Assembly: GCA_028280445.1 (NCBI GenBank)
Contig: JANQLU010000120.1
Coordinates: 1 to 58,547 of the forward strand
Direction: 5' to 3'
Length of the DNA stretch: 58,547 nt
From: Pirellulaceae bacterium
GTDB taxonomy: Bacteria; Planctomycetota; Planctomycetia; Pirellulales; Pirellulaceae
The notes below the pieces were generated by a model. The model worked only from the letters and a program-made list of their open reading frames with translations, did not search any database and was not told the origin of the DNA. Shown here piece after piece: positions 25,214 to 33,815 of this stretch; within the stretch, counting starts at the first letter, position 1, and each line of letters opens with the position of its first letter. Both the position numbers and the translations under genes were made by a program.

Positions 25214-25975
25214 ATGAAAAATTTAATAATTACAGGTGTTGTTGGTTTAGTATTTTTTGGAGCCTCTTACGCAGGTTCGACGTTGTTGCTGCAGAAGAAA
25301 CCTGAAGAAGAAAAGAAAACAACCGAGGCGCCAGTTGATGACGAGACGGATGATACGCAATTAACCAATGACGTGGTTGCCAAATCTGATGGAACCAACA
25401 AACGTAGCCTGCCGGCGCCGTTCAAACCAAAGACGTTGACCGAAGATTCGATTTTGAAAATGGTTGAATCGATACGCCTGCGCGAACAGTCGATCAAACA
25501 ACGAGAGCGGGAATTGTTGGAACGCGAGTCCAAACATCAAATGGTACTCAACGACATTCAGCGCGAAAAACGAGAGTATGAAGCCATCGTCAAAAAAGTG
25601 CAGGCTCGGATTGCCGAAGCGGATCAAGTGTTGCAGTTGGTCAACAAACGCAAACTTGAGATCGAAGAGGAACGGAAAAAAATTGAAAGCCTGCAAAAAG
25701 ATATTGCCAGTAAAACGACTCCCGAAGCAGTCTCACAACAGAAAAACGTCAAAAAAATTGCTGACTATTTGACGGGGATGCCTGCCGAGGAAGCCGCCAA
25801 AACGTTGAAGGCTTATGCGAACGACGGCAATCTCAAATTTGCTGCGGGAATCTTGCGCGAAATCGAAGAACGCATTGCTGCAAAAATTCTTACCGCGCTC
25901 GAAGATCCTATTTTGGTAACGCAACTGTTAGACGAAATCAAAAATACAAAACACTTTACTCCCCCCAAAAGGTAG
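25214..25975 (+). CDS. MotE/MgtE-N-like flagellar chaperone
   Basis: A 253-residue protein with a membrane helix at about 4-26 (IITGVVGLVFFGASYAGSTLLL), an acidic linker, a long coiled coil (about 75-175) and a C-terminal MgtE-N-like domain (IADYLTGMPAEEAAKTLKAYANDGN, ILREIEERIAAKILTAL). This layout is that of MotE, a periplasmic chaperone of MotC in epsilonproteobacteria, and of YlxF-type proteins in other flagellar operons. No motC is visible here, so the partner is uncertain. Confidence 0.75.
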   Translation: MKNLIITGVVGLVFFGASYAGSTLLLQKKPEEEKKTTEAPVDDETDDTQLTNDVVAKSDGTNKRSLPAPFKPKTLTEDSILKMVESIRLREQSIKQRERELLERESKHQMVLNDIQREKREYEAIVKKVQARIAEADQVLQLVNKRKLEIEEERKKIESLQKDIASKTTPEAVSQQKNVKKIADYLTGMPAEEAAKTLKAYANDGNLKFAAGILREIEERIAAKILTALEDPILVTQLLDEIKNTKHFTPPKR

Positions 25976-25984
25976 TTTTGACAA

Positions 25985-26260
25985 ATGAATATGAGTGAAA
26001 CGGATGTCACCGTCATTGCCAATGAACTGCTGACAACCTGCTTGCTGCTGGTCGGTCCCAGTATCCTGGCAAGCCTCGTCGTTGGTTTGGTGATCAGCAT
26101 TTTTCAAGCGGTGACCAGCATTCAGGAACAGACGTTGTCGTTTGCGCCGAGAATCCTGGCGGTTGGAATTGTGATCGCATTGACGCTGTCGTGGAGTCTG
26201 GGAATCGCTGTGGACTACACCCATCGAATGATCATGTACTACGTCGAATCAGGAATCTAA
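25985..26260 (+). CDS. fliQ: flagellar biosynthesis protein FliQ
   Basis: A 91-residue export gate protein with two membrane helices, including LVGPSILASLVVGLVISIFQAVTSIQEQTLSFAPR split by the characteristic QAxTxxQExTL motif. Two bases separate its stop from the fliR start. Confidence 0.96.
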   Translation: MNMSETDVTVIANELLTTCLLLVGPSILASLVVGLVISIFQAVTSIQEQTLSFAPRILAVGIVIALTLSWSLGIAVDYTHRMIMYYVESGI

Positions 26261-26262
26261 AC

Positions 26263-27036
26263 ATGATCGAGCTATGGGTATTTACGTTTAGTTTGATTCT
26301 GGTTCGCGTGGCTACATTCGTTGCAGTGCTGCCAATTTTTGGCCGCGGGACGATTCCTCGCACGGTTTTGATCGGTTTGTCGTTGTCACTAACGACATTG
26401 TGGTTTTTCAACATGGATAAACCGCCCGAGCATCTGATGCAGCATCAAGGTTCGGTTTCGATGGTCGGTTTTTGTTTTGCGACCATGGCCGAAGTTATCA
26501 CGGGAACAGCATTAGCATTGGCTTTTGGCATCCTCATTTTTCCGGCGCGAATTGCGGGTTCTTATCTGGCTCAAGAAATGGGTTTGTCCATCGCGACATT
26601 GTCCGACCCTTCGTCGACCGTCAACTCGGACGTGTTGTCCAGTTTGTTTCAAACACTTGGTTTGATTTTGTTTTTCATGCTCGATCTGCACCATTTTTTG
26701 TTTGCGGTACTCGACGCATCATTTGTTCGGCTGCCGGTTGGTCAAATGATGTCGTTTGAATCGCTCGAAGTCGGTATTGATGCGTTGTGTCGAGTCGATC
26801 AATGGGGCTTGGCCATGATTGCACCGGTCGGAATTTGTCTGTTTGTGATTTTGATTGTGTTGCTGCTGCTGACCAAGACTTCGCCGACGATGAATATTTT
26901 TTCGGTCGGTTTAACGATTCGCGTGGGCGCTGGATTGTTTTTTCTGATGCTGTTTGCACCCAATATCATTGCCGCGACCAAAGACTATTTCGAACACGGC
27001 AAATCATGGATCCTGGGATTTATGGGAGAAATGTAG
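26263..27036 (+). CDS. fliR: flagellar biosynthesis protein FliR
   Basis: A 257-residue integral membrane export gate component starting at ATG 26263. Family motifs include FSLILVRVATFVAVLPIFG, EVITGTALALAFGILIFPARIAGSYLAQEMG and LGLILFFMLDLHHFLF. It has the expected six or so hydrophobic segments. Confidence 0.95.
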   Translation: MIELWVFTFSLILVRVATFVAVLPIFGRGTIPRTVLIGLSLSLTTLWFFNMDKPPEHLMQHQGSVSMVGFCFATMAEVITGTALALAFGILIFPARIAGSYLAQEMGLSIATLSDPSSTVNSDVLSSLFQTLGLILFFMLDLHHFLFAVLDASFVRLPVGQMMSFESLEVGIDALCRVDQWGLAMIAPVGICLFVILIVLLLLTKTSPTMNIFSVGLTIRVGAGLFFLMLFAPNIIAATKDYFEHGKSWILGFMGEM

Positions 27037-27110
27037 TCAGAAATTGTTGCTGAATTCAAATCTTTCTTAATTTCAACACGCCTTTAGAACATCATTTTTC
27101 AGTGTAAACG

Positions 27111-28181
27111 ATGGCCGAAGAACAAGCCCAAGACAGGACAGAACAGCCAACACCGAGGCGTCTGCAAAAAGCACGCGAAGATGGACAGGTGGCGTACAGC
27201 CAAGATTTGTCGAGCGGTTTATTGCTTGCCTCCGGAACGATCTTCTTTGCTTTTTTTGGATATTTCTTACTGCGGGGCCTTTCGGGCGGGCTCAAAACAG
27301 GACTGACACGCATTGGTACGGAGCAGCCGGATTCAATTTCCCCAGAATCTATTTTTCAAAATGCGTTGTTGGACGGCAGTCGTTTGGTATTGCCGTTGGC
27401 ATTTGTTGCGTTTGGCATTTTGGTTCTGAGTGGCGCGGCGGTGACCGGGTTTCAATTGTCCGGAAAGCCATTGAGTTTCAATCTCGACAAACTGGATCCG
27501 CGAAAAGGCATCAAGCGGATTTTTTCCTCCCGCTCGGTTGTCAAAGGCCTGATTGCGGTTGCCAAGGTCAGCGTCATGGCGGTGATCGCTTTTATCTTGA
27601 TACAAATGTCTCGTGAAAAAATTGCGGCTTCGTACGGAATCGACGTCAAGCAATCGATGTACCTGGGATGGGAAATCGTGATTCAAATCGCGATGGCGAT
27701 CTCGGCCGCGATGGTTTTGATCGGTTTGATGGATTTGTTGTATCAGAAATGGAAACATTTCCAGGAACTGCGGATGTCACGTCAGGAACTGAAGGAAGAA
27801 CTCAAGGAGGATGTTGGAGATCCGCACCTTAAGGCGCGACTTCGTCAGTTGCAGCGCGAATACGCCACCGGCCAAATGATGGCCGACGTTCCATCGGCTT
27901 CAGTCGTCTTGACCAACCCAACACACCTCGCTGTAGCGATTCGTTACGATCGGCTGCTGGACGATGCGCCGGTGGTGTTGGCAAAAGGCGCCGACGCGGT
28001 TGCCAAACGGATTGTTTCGCTAGCACGAGAAAACGACATTCCGGTGTTAGAGCGGAAACCTCTGGCACGCGCACTTTACCGTGACGTTCAGGTTGGACAG
28101 GAAATCCCAGTCGAACTTTACCAGGCCATCGCCGAAATATTGGCCTACGTCCAGCGGCAAAAGTCAATTTTGCGACGATAG
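27111..28181 (+). CDS. flhB: flagellar biosynthesis protein FlhB
   Basis: A 356-residue export switch with the opening QDRTEQPTPRRLQKAREDGQ, four membrane helices, and a cytoplasmic domain with the self-cleaving NPTH motif at 269-272 (TNPTHLAVAIRY). It sets substrate specificity from rod/hook to filament. Last gene of the first flagellar run. Confidence 0.97.
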   Translation: MAEEQAQDRTEQPTPRRLQKAREDGQVAYSQDLSSGLLLASGTIFFAFFGYFLLRGLSGGLKTGLTRIGTEQPDSISPESIFQNALLDGSRLVLPLAFVAFGILVLSGAAVTGFQLSGKPLSFNLDKLDPRKGIKRIFSSRSVVKGLIAVAKVSVMAVIAFILIQMSREKIAASYGIDVKQSMYLGWEIVIQIAMAISAAMVLIGLMDLLYQKWKHFQELRMSRQELKEELKEDVGDPHLKARLRQLQREYATGQMMADVPSASVVLTNPTHLAVAIRYDRLLDDAPVVLAKGADAVAKRIVSLARENDIPVLERKPLARALYRDVQVGQEIPVELYQAIAEILAYVQRQKSILRR

Positions 28182-28590
28182 CAATCGTAAGTCGATGAGT
28201 GATTTGTAGTTATAGCAACCGTGTGGGTGTCAAAATTCATTGGGCTGTTATATTTTTTCATCGTTTTTGGCAACAAAATCTTGGGCCAAATAAGACGGGC
28301 AAAACGTTGGAATATGTACAAAAAAGGCCGAAAATCCAGCCGACAAGGTTGTATAACGAGCCATTGCATGTCTAACGGTCAGGCAGCTAATTTTCCCCAA
28401 GTTAACTTATTATCCCTGCTCAATTAGAGCAAATAGTTGACATCCGAATTTTCGATAATCAAAATTGAACTAAGGAATTGGGAAACGATTTTCATCGTGT
28501 GCTCCAAGTTGTATCGCTGCGCGACTCCGTGCATTCAACATAGCCCCCATACCTAGCCCTTTTCTCAAATCAAAAACTTAGGAAAACTTC
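28182..28590. other. intergenic region before the PEP-CTERM gene
   Basis: No gene seen. A TTGACA at 28437-28442 with CAAAAT 17 bases later is a weak promoter candidate for the PEP-CTERM gene, but the -10 half matches only four of six positions. GGA lies nine bases before the gene start. Confidence 0.3.
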
Positions 28591-29244
28591 ATGTCTCACA
28601 CCATGACGAAACAGCCTGTTAAGACCAACAAGAAACGATGGGCGGCGTATGCTGCGACTGGTGCAGCGGCAGCTTTTGTAGGCGCTCAATCCGCGGAAGC
28701 CGATATTACTCATGTCGTCGTTGGAAGTCCTGCTGGTGATATTAATGTTGGTGACGACAAGTACTTCAACCTTCAAGGTACCACTTCACTCAACTTTTTT
28801 AACTTCTCGGTAGCAGCCGGTGGGTGGGTTAGATTTGGAATCTACAACGCCGGATTCCAAGGTGATATTGCAGGGTTCTCGATAGGCGGTTTCAACTACG
28901 CCTCAAATTTGGCATCGGGCGTTAATATTTCTACACTGAACTTTTTGACCAGTGCTTTTGGCACATTGGCGTACGGAAGTGGTTACACGAGTTCTCAATT
29001 CCTCAACACTTCTGGTTTTGTCGCTTTCCGCTTTAACGGTGGAACTCAGTATGGGTGGGCTCGTTTGACCTCTAACAACGACCTCCCCAACAATACTTTT
29101 GTTGTCGAAGAATACGCTTTTGCCGACGTAGGTGAATCGCTCACCGTTGGTGCAATTCCGGAACCAGGGTCACTAGGTTGCTTGGCGCTGGGCGCCATTG
29201 GCTTGCTGGCTTATCGTCGTCGACGAAAAGAAAGCGACAACTAG
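28591..29244 (+). CDS. PEP-CTERM sorting domain protein
   Basis: A 217-residue secreted protein. The N-terminus has a basic stretch and an Ala-rich signal (WAAYAATGAAAAFVGAQSAEA). The body is Gly/Asn/Phe-rich beta structure without recognisable enzyme motifs. The C-terminus is a textbook sorting tail: IPEPGSLGCLALGAIGLLAYRRRRK, with a PEP motif, a helix and an Arg cluster. An exosortase, encoded elsewhere, should process it for surface display. A terminator follows. An internal ATG at 28603 is an alternative start. Confidence 0.9.
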   Translation: MSHTMTKQPVKTNKKRWAAYAATGAAAAFVGAQSAEADITHVVVGSPAGDINVGDDKYFNLQGTTSLNFFNFSVAAGGWVRFGIYNAGFQGDIAGFSIGGFNYASNLASGVNISTLNFLTSAFGTLAYGSGYTSSQFLNTSGFVAFRFNGGTQYGWARLTSNNDLPNNTFVVEEYAFADVGESLTVGAIPEPGSLGCLALGAIGLLAYRRRRKESDN

Positions 29245-29266
29245 TCGCCGAATAAGGATTAATTTT

Positions 29267-29297
29267 AGCCACTCGGAAAACGGAGTGGCTTTTTTTA
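29267..29297 (+). terminator. intrinsic terminator after the PEP-CTERM gene
   Basis: AGCCACTC at 29267-29274 pairs with GAGTGGCT at 29283-29290 around an A-rich loop, followed by seven T. Confidence 0.9.
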
Positions 29298-29315
29298 TTT
29301 ATGGAAGAGAGTTGA

Positions 29316-32018
29316 ATGGCTGCAAAACGTCGCAAAGTGTTGTTGATTGGATGGGACGGTGCTGACTGGGAACACATCAATCCGTTGATGGACAATGGAT
29401 TGTTGCCAACACTAAACTCGCTGGTTGACCAAGGCACGATCGGGAACCTGGCGACGTTGCAACCGGTGTTGTCGCCGATGTTGTGGAACTCAGTGGCGAC
29501 AGGCAAGTTTGCAGATAAACATGGAATCCTGGGTTTCGTCGAACCTGACAAGAATAACGGAGGCTCTCGGCCCTATTCGAGCGTTTCCAGAAAAACCAAG
29601 GCGCTCTGGAATATCTTTTCGCAAAATAACATTCGCTCGAATGTTATCAATTGGTGGGCTAGTCACCCGGCAGAGCAAATCCATGGCTCTGTCGTTAGCA
29701 ATCTGTTCAATGGTGTGAAGCTGGATCCCGAGACCGGGTGGGTGATCACGCCGGGAACGATCCATCCCGCTGAACGCGAAAAAGAACTTGCAAAATTTAA
29801 GATGTTCTCGACTGAATTGACGGAACAACATATTCTGCCTTTCATTCCTAATGCTGCTGACATCGATCAGGAAAAAGATCGACGCCTGTCAGGGTTTGCC
29901 AAAACGTTTTCAGAAATGATGACGACTCACTCCGTCGCAACGGCAATTATGGAGACCGAACCGTGGGATTTCATGGCGATTTACTACACGGGAATCGATC
30001 ATTTTTCACACGGCTTCATGGCTTATCACCCTCCCAAGATGGAACGGATTTCTGACGAAGACTTCGAAATGTACAAGGATGTAATCAAAGGAGCCTATCG
30101 CTTTCACGATATGATGTTGGAGCGTTTGCTCCAGTTGGCCGGTGATGATACTACAGTCATTCTCTGTTCGGATCACGGATTTCAATCTGGAACATTTCGT
30201 CCTATCGGCACGCCGCGAGAACCCGCTGGGCCCGCAGTTTGGCATCGCCAATACGGCATGTTGGTCATGAAAGGCCCTGGCATTAAGAAGGACGAAAGAA
30301 TCTATGGCGCCAGTTTGATCGACGTTGGACCGACGATACTAACGTTGTACGGACTGCCTATTGGTGCCGACATGGATGGCCGCCCACTGGTCGAAGCGTT
30401 TGAGGAACCGCCGGAAATCAAGGTGATCCCGTCTTGGGACGAAGTCGACGGCGACCACGGAATGCATTCGGGCGAAGATGTTATGAGCGGCGCCGATTCC
30501 GAAGAGTTGCTCAAACAGTTTGTTGCATTGGGCTACATTGATGACCAGGGTGGCGACAAAGAAAAACAGGAAGAGTCGGCTGAGATTGAAGGAAAGTACA
30601 ACCTTGCCCGTTGTTTGATGTGGCAAGGCAGGAACGACGAGGCTCGGCTGCTCTTGGAAGAGATATTTTTTCGCACGCCTTGGGAAACCCGTTTTATTGT
30701 CCACTTGGCCGACTGCTATTACCGAGCCGGTTATTGGGATCAAGCCGAGGATTTGATTGGACGATCATTCAATTTGGAAAAAACCAGTGTCACTCAAATC
30801 GTCGTAATTTACGCCCAAGTCAAATTGGCGAAAAAAGAATTTGACGAAGGCATGAAACATCTAATGATGGCTTCTCGCCGCACGCCTCGATTTCCCAAAA
30901 TTATGGTTCAAATCGGCGATGTTTTTGCGCGGCGACGAATGTGGCAGAATGCTGAACAGGCTTATAAAAAGGCATTGGATCAACACCCGGAACTCGCGCA
31001 GGCCCACGAGGGACTTTCCACTGTCTATTTGAGGACGGGTCGGAACCAAGAAGCGATGGACTCTGCACTCGATGCTGTTGGACTATTACACCGGTTGCCC
31101 AAAGCCCACTTGAATCTGGGAGTCACACTGGCAAGATCTGGAGATTTTGAACGAGCCGAAGTGGCATTTCGGACGGCGTCACGATTTGCCCCGAAATGGC
31201 CCAATCCTCATCGCTGGCTGGCCATGGTTTTTGACCGTCTGGGTAAAACCTCTTTGTCCGATCAGCATCGAAAAAAATCAATCGAGTTAGTCATGCATGT
31301 GCAAACGGAACGCACTGAGTCCTCGCGCCGGAAAAACCAGCGGTTCGATCTTCCGGAAATCGATCCCGAGCCGGTACGCAACGAGCGAATTGTCAAAGAA
31401 CGACCGAGTCCGACCGATCCAGTTGAAAAATCTGGAAAGACTTTTGTACTCGTGTCCGGCCTGCCGCGATCGGGCACGTCGCTGATGATGCAGATGTTGG
31501 CAGCAGGTGGGTTGGATATCATGACGGACGAAAAAAGAGCAGCCGATGAAGACAACCCCAAAGGATATTTTGAGTGGGAAGACATCAAGAAAATTGAGCA
31601 GCAACCAGAACTGCTCGACGAGGTGGAAAACCATAAAGTCATTAAAGTGATTTCGATGTTGCTCCAGAAAATGCCTCGTGAGCACGACTATAAAGTCATT
31701 TTCATGTTTCGCCCGATCGGCGAAATCGCGGCCTCACAACAAAAGATGATTGAACGGCTAGGAACCGATGGGGCTCAACTTGAGCAGGAGGAACTGAGGC
31801 GGGGACTCAGCGTTCATCGAAATACAGTATTGGATTGGCTATCAACTGCCAAAAACATGGACGTACTGAAAATAAGCTATGGCGAACTCATGGAAAATCC
31901 CGATGCAGCCAGCACCGAGATTCAATCTTTTCTTGGCGAACTGCTGAGTGCACCCGAGCAAATGACATCTGTGATCGATCAATCACTTTACCGAAATCGT
32001 CAGTCTCGCGGCAATTGA
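29316..32018 (+). CDS. phosphodiesterase-TPR-sulfotransferase fusion
   Basis: A 900-residue, three-part protein. Residues 1 to about 370 are a type I phosphodiesterase/alkaline-phosphatase-like domain: LLIGWDGADWEHINPLMDNG holds the first metal ligand, PVLSPMLWNSVATGK the probable nucleophile region, and YTGIDHFSHGF and CSDHGFQSG the later metal ligands. About 430-640 are TPR-like helical pairs (AEQAYKKALDQHPELAQAHEGL, PKAHLNLGVTLARSGDFERA). From about 708 there is a sulfotransferase P-loop (VSGLPRSGTSLMMQML) with a downstream FRPIGE region. No signal peptide is seen. It could act on nucleotide sulfate chemistry or on surface glycans, which is only inference. A GAG lies eight bases ahead of the start. 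Confidence 0.85.
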   Translation: MAAKRRKVLLIGWDGADWEHINPLMDNGLLPTLNSLVDQGTIGNLATLQPVLSPMLWNSVATGKFADKHGILGFVEPDKNNGGSRPYSSVSRKTKALWNIFSQNNIRSNVINWWASHPAEQIHGSVVSNLFNGVKLDPETGWVITPGTIHPAEREKELAKFKMFSTELTEQHILPFIPNAADIDQEKDRRLSGFAKTFSEMMTTHSVATAIMETEPWDFMAIYYTGIDHFSHGFMAYHPPKMERISDEDFEMYKDVIKGAYRFHDMMLERLLQLAGDDTTVILCSDHGFQSGTFRPIGTPREPAGPAVWHRQYGMLVMKGPGIKKDERIYGASLIDVGPTILTLYGLPIGADMDGRPLVEAFEEPPEIKVIPSWDEVDGDHGMHSGEDVMSGADSEELLKQFVALGYIDDQGGDKEKQEESAEIEGKYNLARCLMWQGRNDEARLLLEEIFFRTPWETRFIVHLADCYYRAGYWDQAEDLIGRSFNLEKTSVTQIVVIYAQVKLAKKEFDEGMKHLMMASRRTPRFPKIMVQIGDVFARRRMWQNAEQAYKKALDQHPELAQAHEGLSTVYLRTGRNQEAMDSALDAVGLLHRLPKAHLNLGVTLARSGDFERAEVAFRTASRFAPKWPNPHRWLAMVFDRLGKTSLSDQHRKKSIELVMHVQTERTESSRRKNQRFDLPEIDPEPVRNERIVKERPSPTDPVEKSGKTFVLVSGLPRSGTSLMMQMLAAGGLDIMTDEKRAADEDNPKGYFEWEDIKKIEQQPELLDEVENHKVIKVISMLLQKMPREHDYKVIFMFRPIGEIAASQQKMIERLGTDGAQLEQEELRRGLSVHRNTVLDWLSTAKNMDVLKISYGELMENPDAASTEIQSFLGELLSAPEQMTSVIDQSLYRNRQSRGN

Positions 32019-32032
32019 ACCTACAGTTAAAC

Positions 32033-32089
32033 GTAGGCCCGGTTCCCACCGGCTGTTATGTTGGATTCGCCGGTAGGAACCGGCCCAAC
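32033..32089. repeat. palindromic repeat, family A, copy A4
   Basis: Slightly diverged arms (GGCCCGGTTCCCACCGGC and GCCGGTAGGAACCGGCCC). It lies 14 bases after the phosphodiesterase fusion gene and is followed by a family B copy. Confidence 0.85.
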
Positions 32090-32104
32090 TCTACTCGTGA
32101 TTTT

Positions 32105-32170
32105 TTGACAGGATCAACAGGATGGACAGGATCAATCACCAACATCCTGCTCATCCTGTAAATCCTGTCT
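32105..32170. repeat. repeat, family B, copy B2
   Basis: TTGACAGGATCAACAGGAT at the left and ATCCTGTAAATCCTGTCTA at the right, related to B1 at 4976-5033 but less symmetrical. It again sits directly after a family A copy. Confidence 0.75.
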
Positions 32171-32286
32171 AATAAAAGCGTAATGAACATTGGCATTGCA
32201 CTGCAGACCTCGGCTGGTATTTCGTTCTAGACGAGTCAACAATCAAACCGTACGCCAATTGGGAAATGCACGTTGGGAACGACAGA

Positions 32287-32640
32287 ATGCCAAAAGAACC
32301 TACGGTCGGTTTGTTGCTCAACCGTTTTCGAAACGAAATCAAAACCGTCCTGTATCCGTTTTTGATTTTATCCATCATCCAGCGACGTGGCTCAGCATCG
32401 CGACAACAGATCCGAGAAGAGATTTCGCAGTTGACCGGCGGCACCATTGAATTGGAAACCGCCGCGCACAATCGATTGATCGGTCGGCTGAAAAAAACGT
32501 TTGGTCTGATCGAACCTTTGGGAAAAAGCCAAGACGCCGACGCCGTGCAATATGGCCTGACCTCCAAAGGAAAAAAACTCTACGCTGATGCACTTCATCA
32601 AGTGATCTATCCGCTGGGGGATATTTTGCCGCTGGATTAA
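32287..32640 (+). CDS. small winged-helix-like protein
   Basis: A 117-residue protein from ATG 32287 (an in-frame ATG at 32266 is possible). The sequence LILSIIQRRGSASRQQIREEIS...RLIGRLKKTFGLIEPLG...YGLTSKGKKLYADAL has the pattern of a PadR/MarR-like winged helix with a typical wing ending in LTSKGKKL. It probably binds DNA or acts as a small transcription factor. There is no obvious co-transcribed target; neighbouring genes face it. Confidence 0.65.
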   Translation: MPKEPTVGLLLNRFRNEIKTVLYPFLILSIIQRRGSASRQQIREEISQLTGGTIELETAAHNRLIGRLKKTFGLIEPLGKSQDADAVQYGLTSKGKKLYADALHQVIYPLGDILPLD

Positions 32641-32680
32641 TGTCTAACGATGCAAAACGTTGTCGTAGTCTACCTCGTCT

Positions 32681-33814
32681 TCATTTCTGAGGCACTTCTA
32701 GTAGCCCCCACTCAGTGCGCTCCTCCAGGACAATGTCTGGATTAACCTTGTCGATGACTTTCATTAGGTCATCGAGCTTATAGTCTGGGCTGAATCGACT
32801 CACCCAATAGACAGATGAAAATTGATGAGTAAAACCTGGTATCAATGAAAATGTAAAGGAATCCCCGATACAAACAACTCGAAGACCGTTTGGATTCGAG
32901 CGGTTTATCCAGATCCGGTCGCCGGTTGTCGCATCTGTTGTATGATCGATTTGCATCTTGTCCCAGCTTGGATAATTGGGCTGGTGGCGGATTTCTGGGT
33001 AGAAACCCGACAAACCAATAATTCGAGCCAAACTTGTACCACTGTTTTGAATTGTCTCTTTGCATTCCATCTTTGTCGTATCGATCAACGGTTCATCGGG
33101 AAACCATTTTTGGAGGTATTCGACAATTGCGGCAACGGCAACGAGTCCGCCTACATCATTCCAGTGGTGATCGGTTTTCCAATACAATTGATGCAGCTTT
33201 TTCGCTTGCCGAAGTCGAGGGCGCAGATCGAGTATTTCTACATCTGGATTATCATTCGCAAATTTGACAAGCTCATCGAATGCGAGTGGACCTTCCTTGC
33301 GAGCTGCGAGTGAGGGTAAATACTCTGGGTAGACCGATCCTTTGGACGGTGCTGCAAAAAACAGGTATGGGATTCCGGACTTGTCCTTTAACGCTTTGCT
33401 TCGCGCCTGAAGCGTGTGTTTCCACCACTCGAATTGACGTCGATTCAGTCGTTGTACACCTCGATAGTCGCGCAAGGAATAACCAAAGTACAACCAGTCG
33501 TCTGCGCCGACAAAAACAGTGGCGTCTCCTGCTTTGACTTGGCTTACCCCCAGAACGCGGATTCTCACGAGGCTATTGGAACGTATTAGATAGTTTCTAA
33601 ATCCCAAGTGATCCCGATGATATTTCTGGAACTGGTTTCGAAATTCGGCCAGCGATTTAGTCTCTCGTATTTTTGGAGCCTTGGCCAAGTATCGGTTCTC
33701 CTCGATTGCCGGTGAAGGATCCAATTTGAAGAAAAATGAGTCCAACAATACTAAAACTAATCCCGCAAAAAAAATCAGGATTACCAACAATCGTTCAGCT
33801 AATCGAAATCGCAT
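32681..33814 (-). CDS. AlgJ/AlgX-like O-acetyltransferase (SGNH-type)
   Basis: A 377-residue protein starting at ATG 33814, two bases after the MBOAT gene stop. The N-terminal signal anchor is LLVILIFFAGLVLVLLDSFF. The catalytic features of the AlgX/AlgJ family are GDSFTFSL with the Ser nucleophile and the Asp/His motif TDHHWNDVGG. It would transfer acetyl groups to an exopolysaccharide in the periplasm, together with the MBOAT partner. Confidence 0.85.
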   Translation of the reverse strand: MRFRLAERLLVILIFFAGLVLVLLDSFFFKLDPSPAIEENRYLAKAPKIRETKSLAEFRNQFQKYHRDHLGFRNYLIRSNSLVRIRVLGVSQVKAGDATVFVGADDWLYFGYSLRDYRGVQRLNRRQFEWWKHTLQARSKALKDKSGIPYLFFAAPSKGSVYPEYLPSLAARKEGPLAFDELVKFANDNPDVEILDLRPRLRQAKKLHQLYWKTDHHWNDVGGLVAVAAIVEYLQKWFPDEPLIDTTKMECKETIQNSGTSLARIIGLSGFYPEIRHQPNYPSWDKMQIDHTTDATTGDRIWINRSNPNGLRVVCIGDSFTFSLIPGFTHQFSSVYWVSRFSPDYKLDDLMKVIDKVNPDIVLEERTEWGLLEVPQK

Positions 33815-33815
33815 A

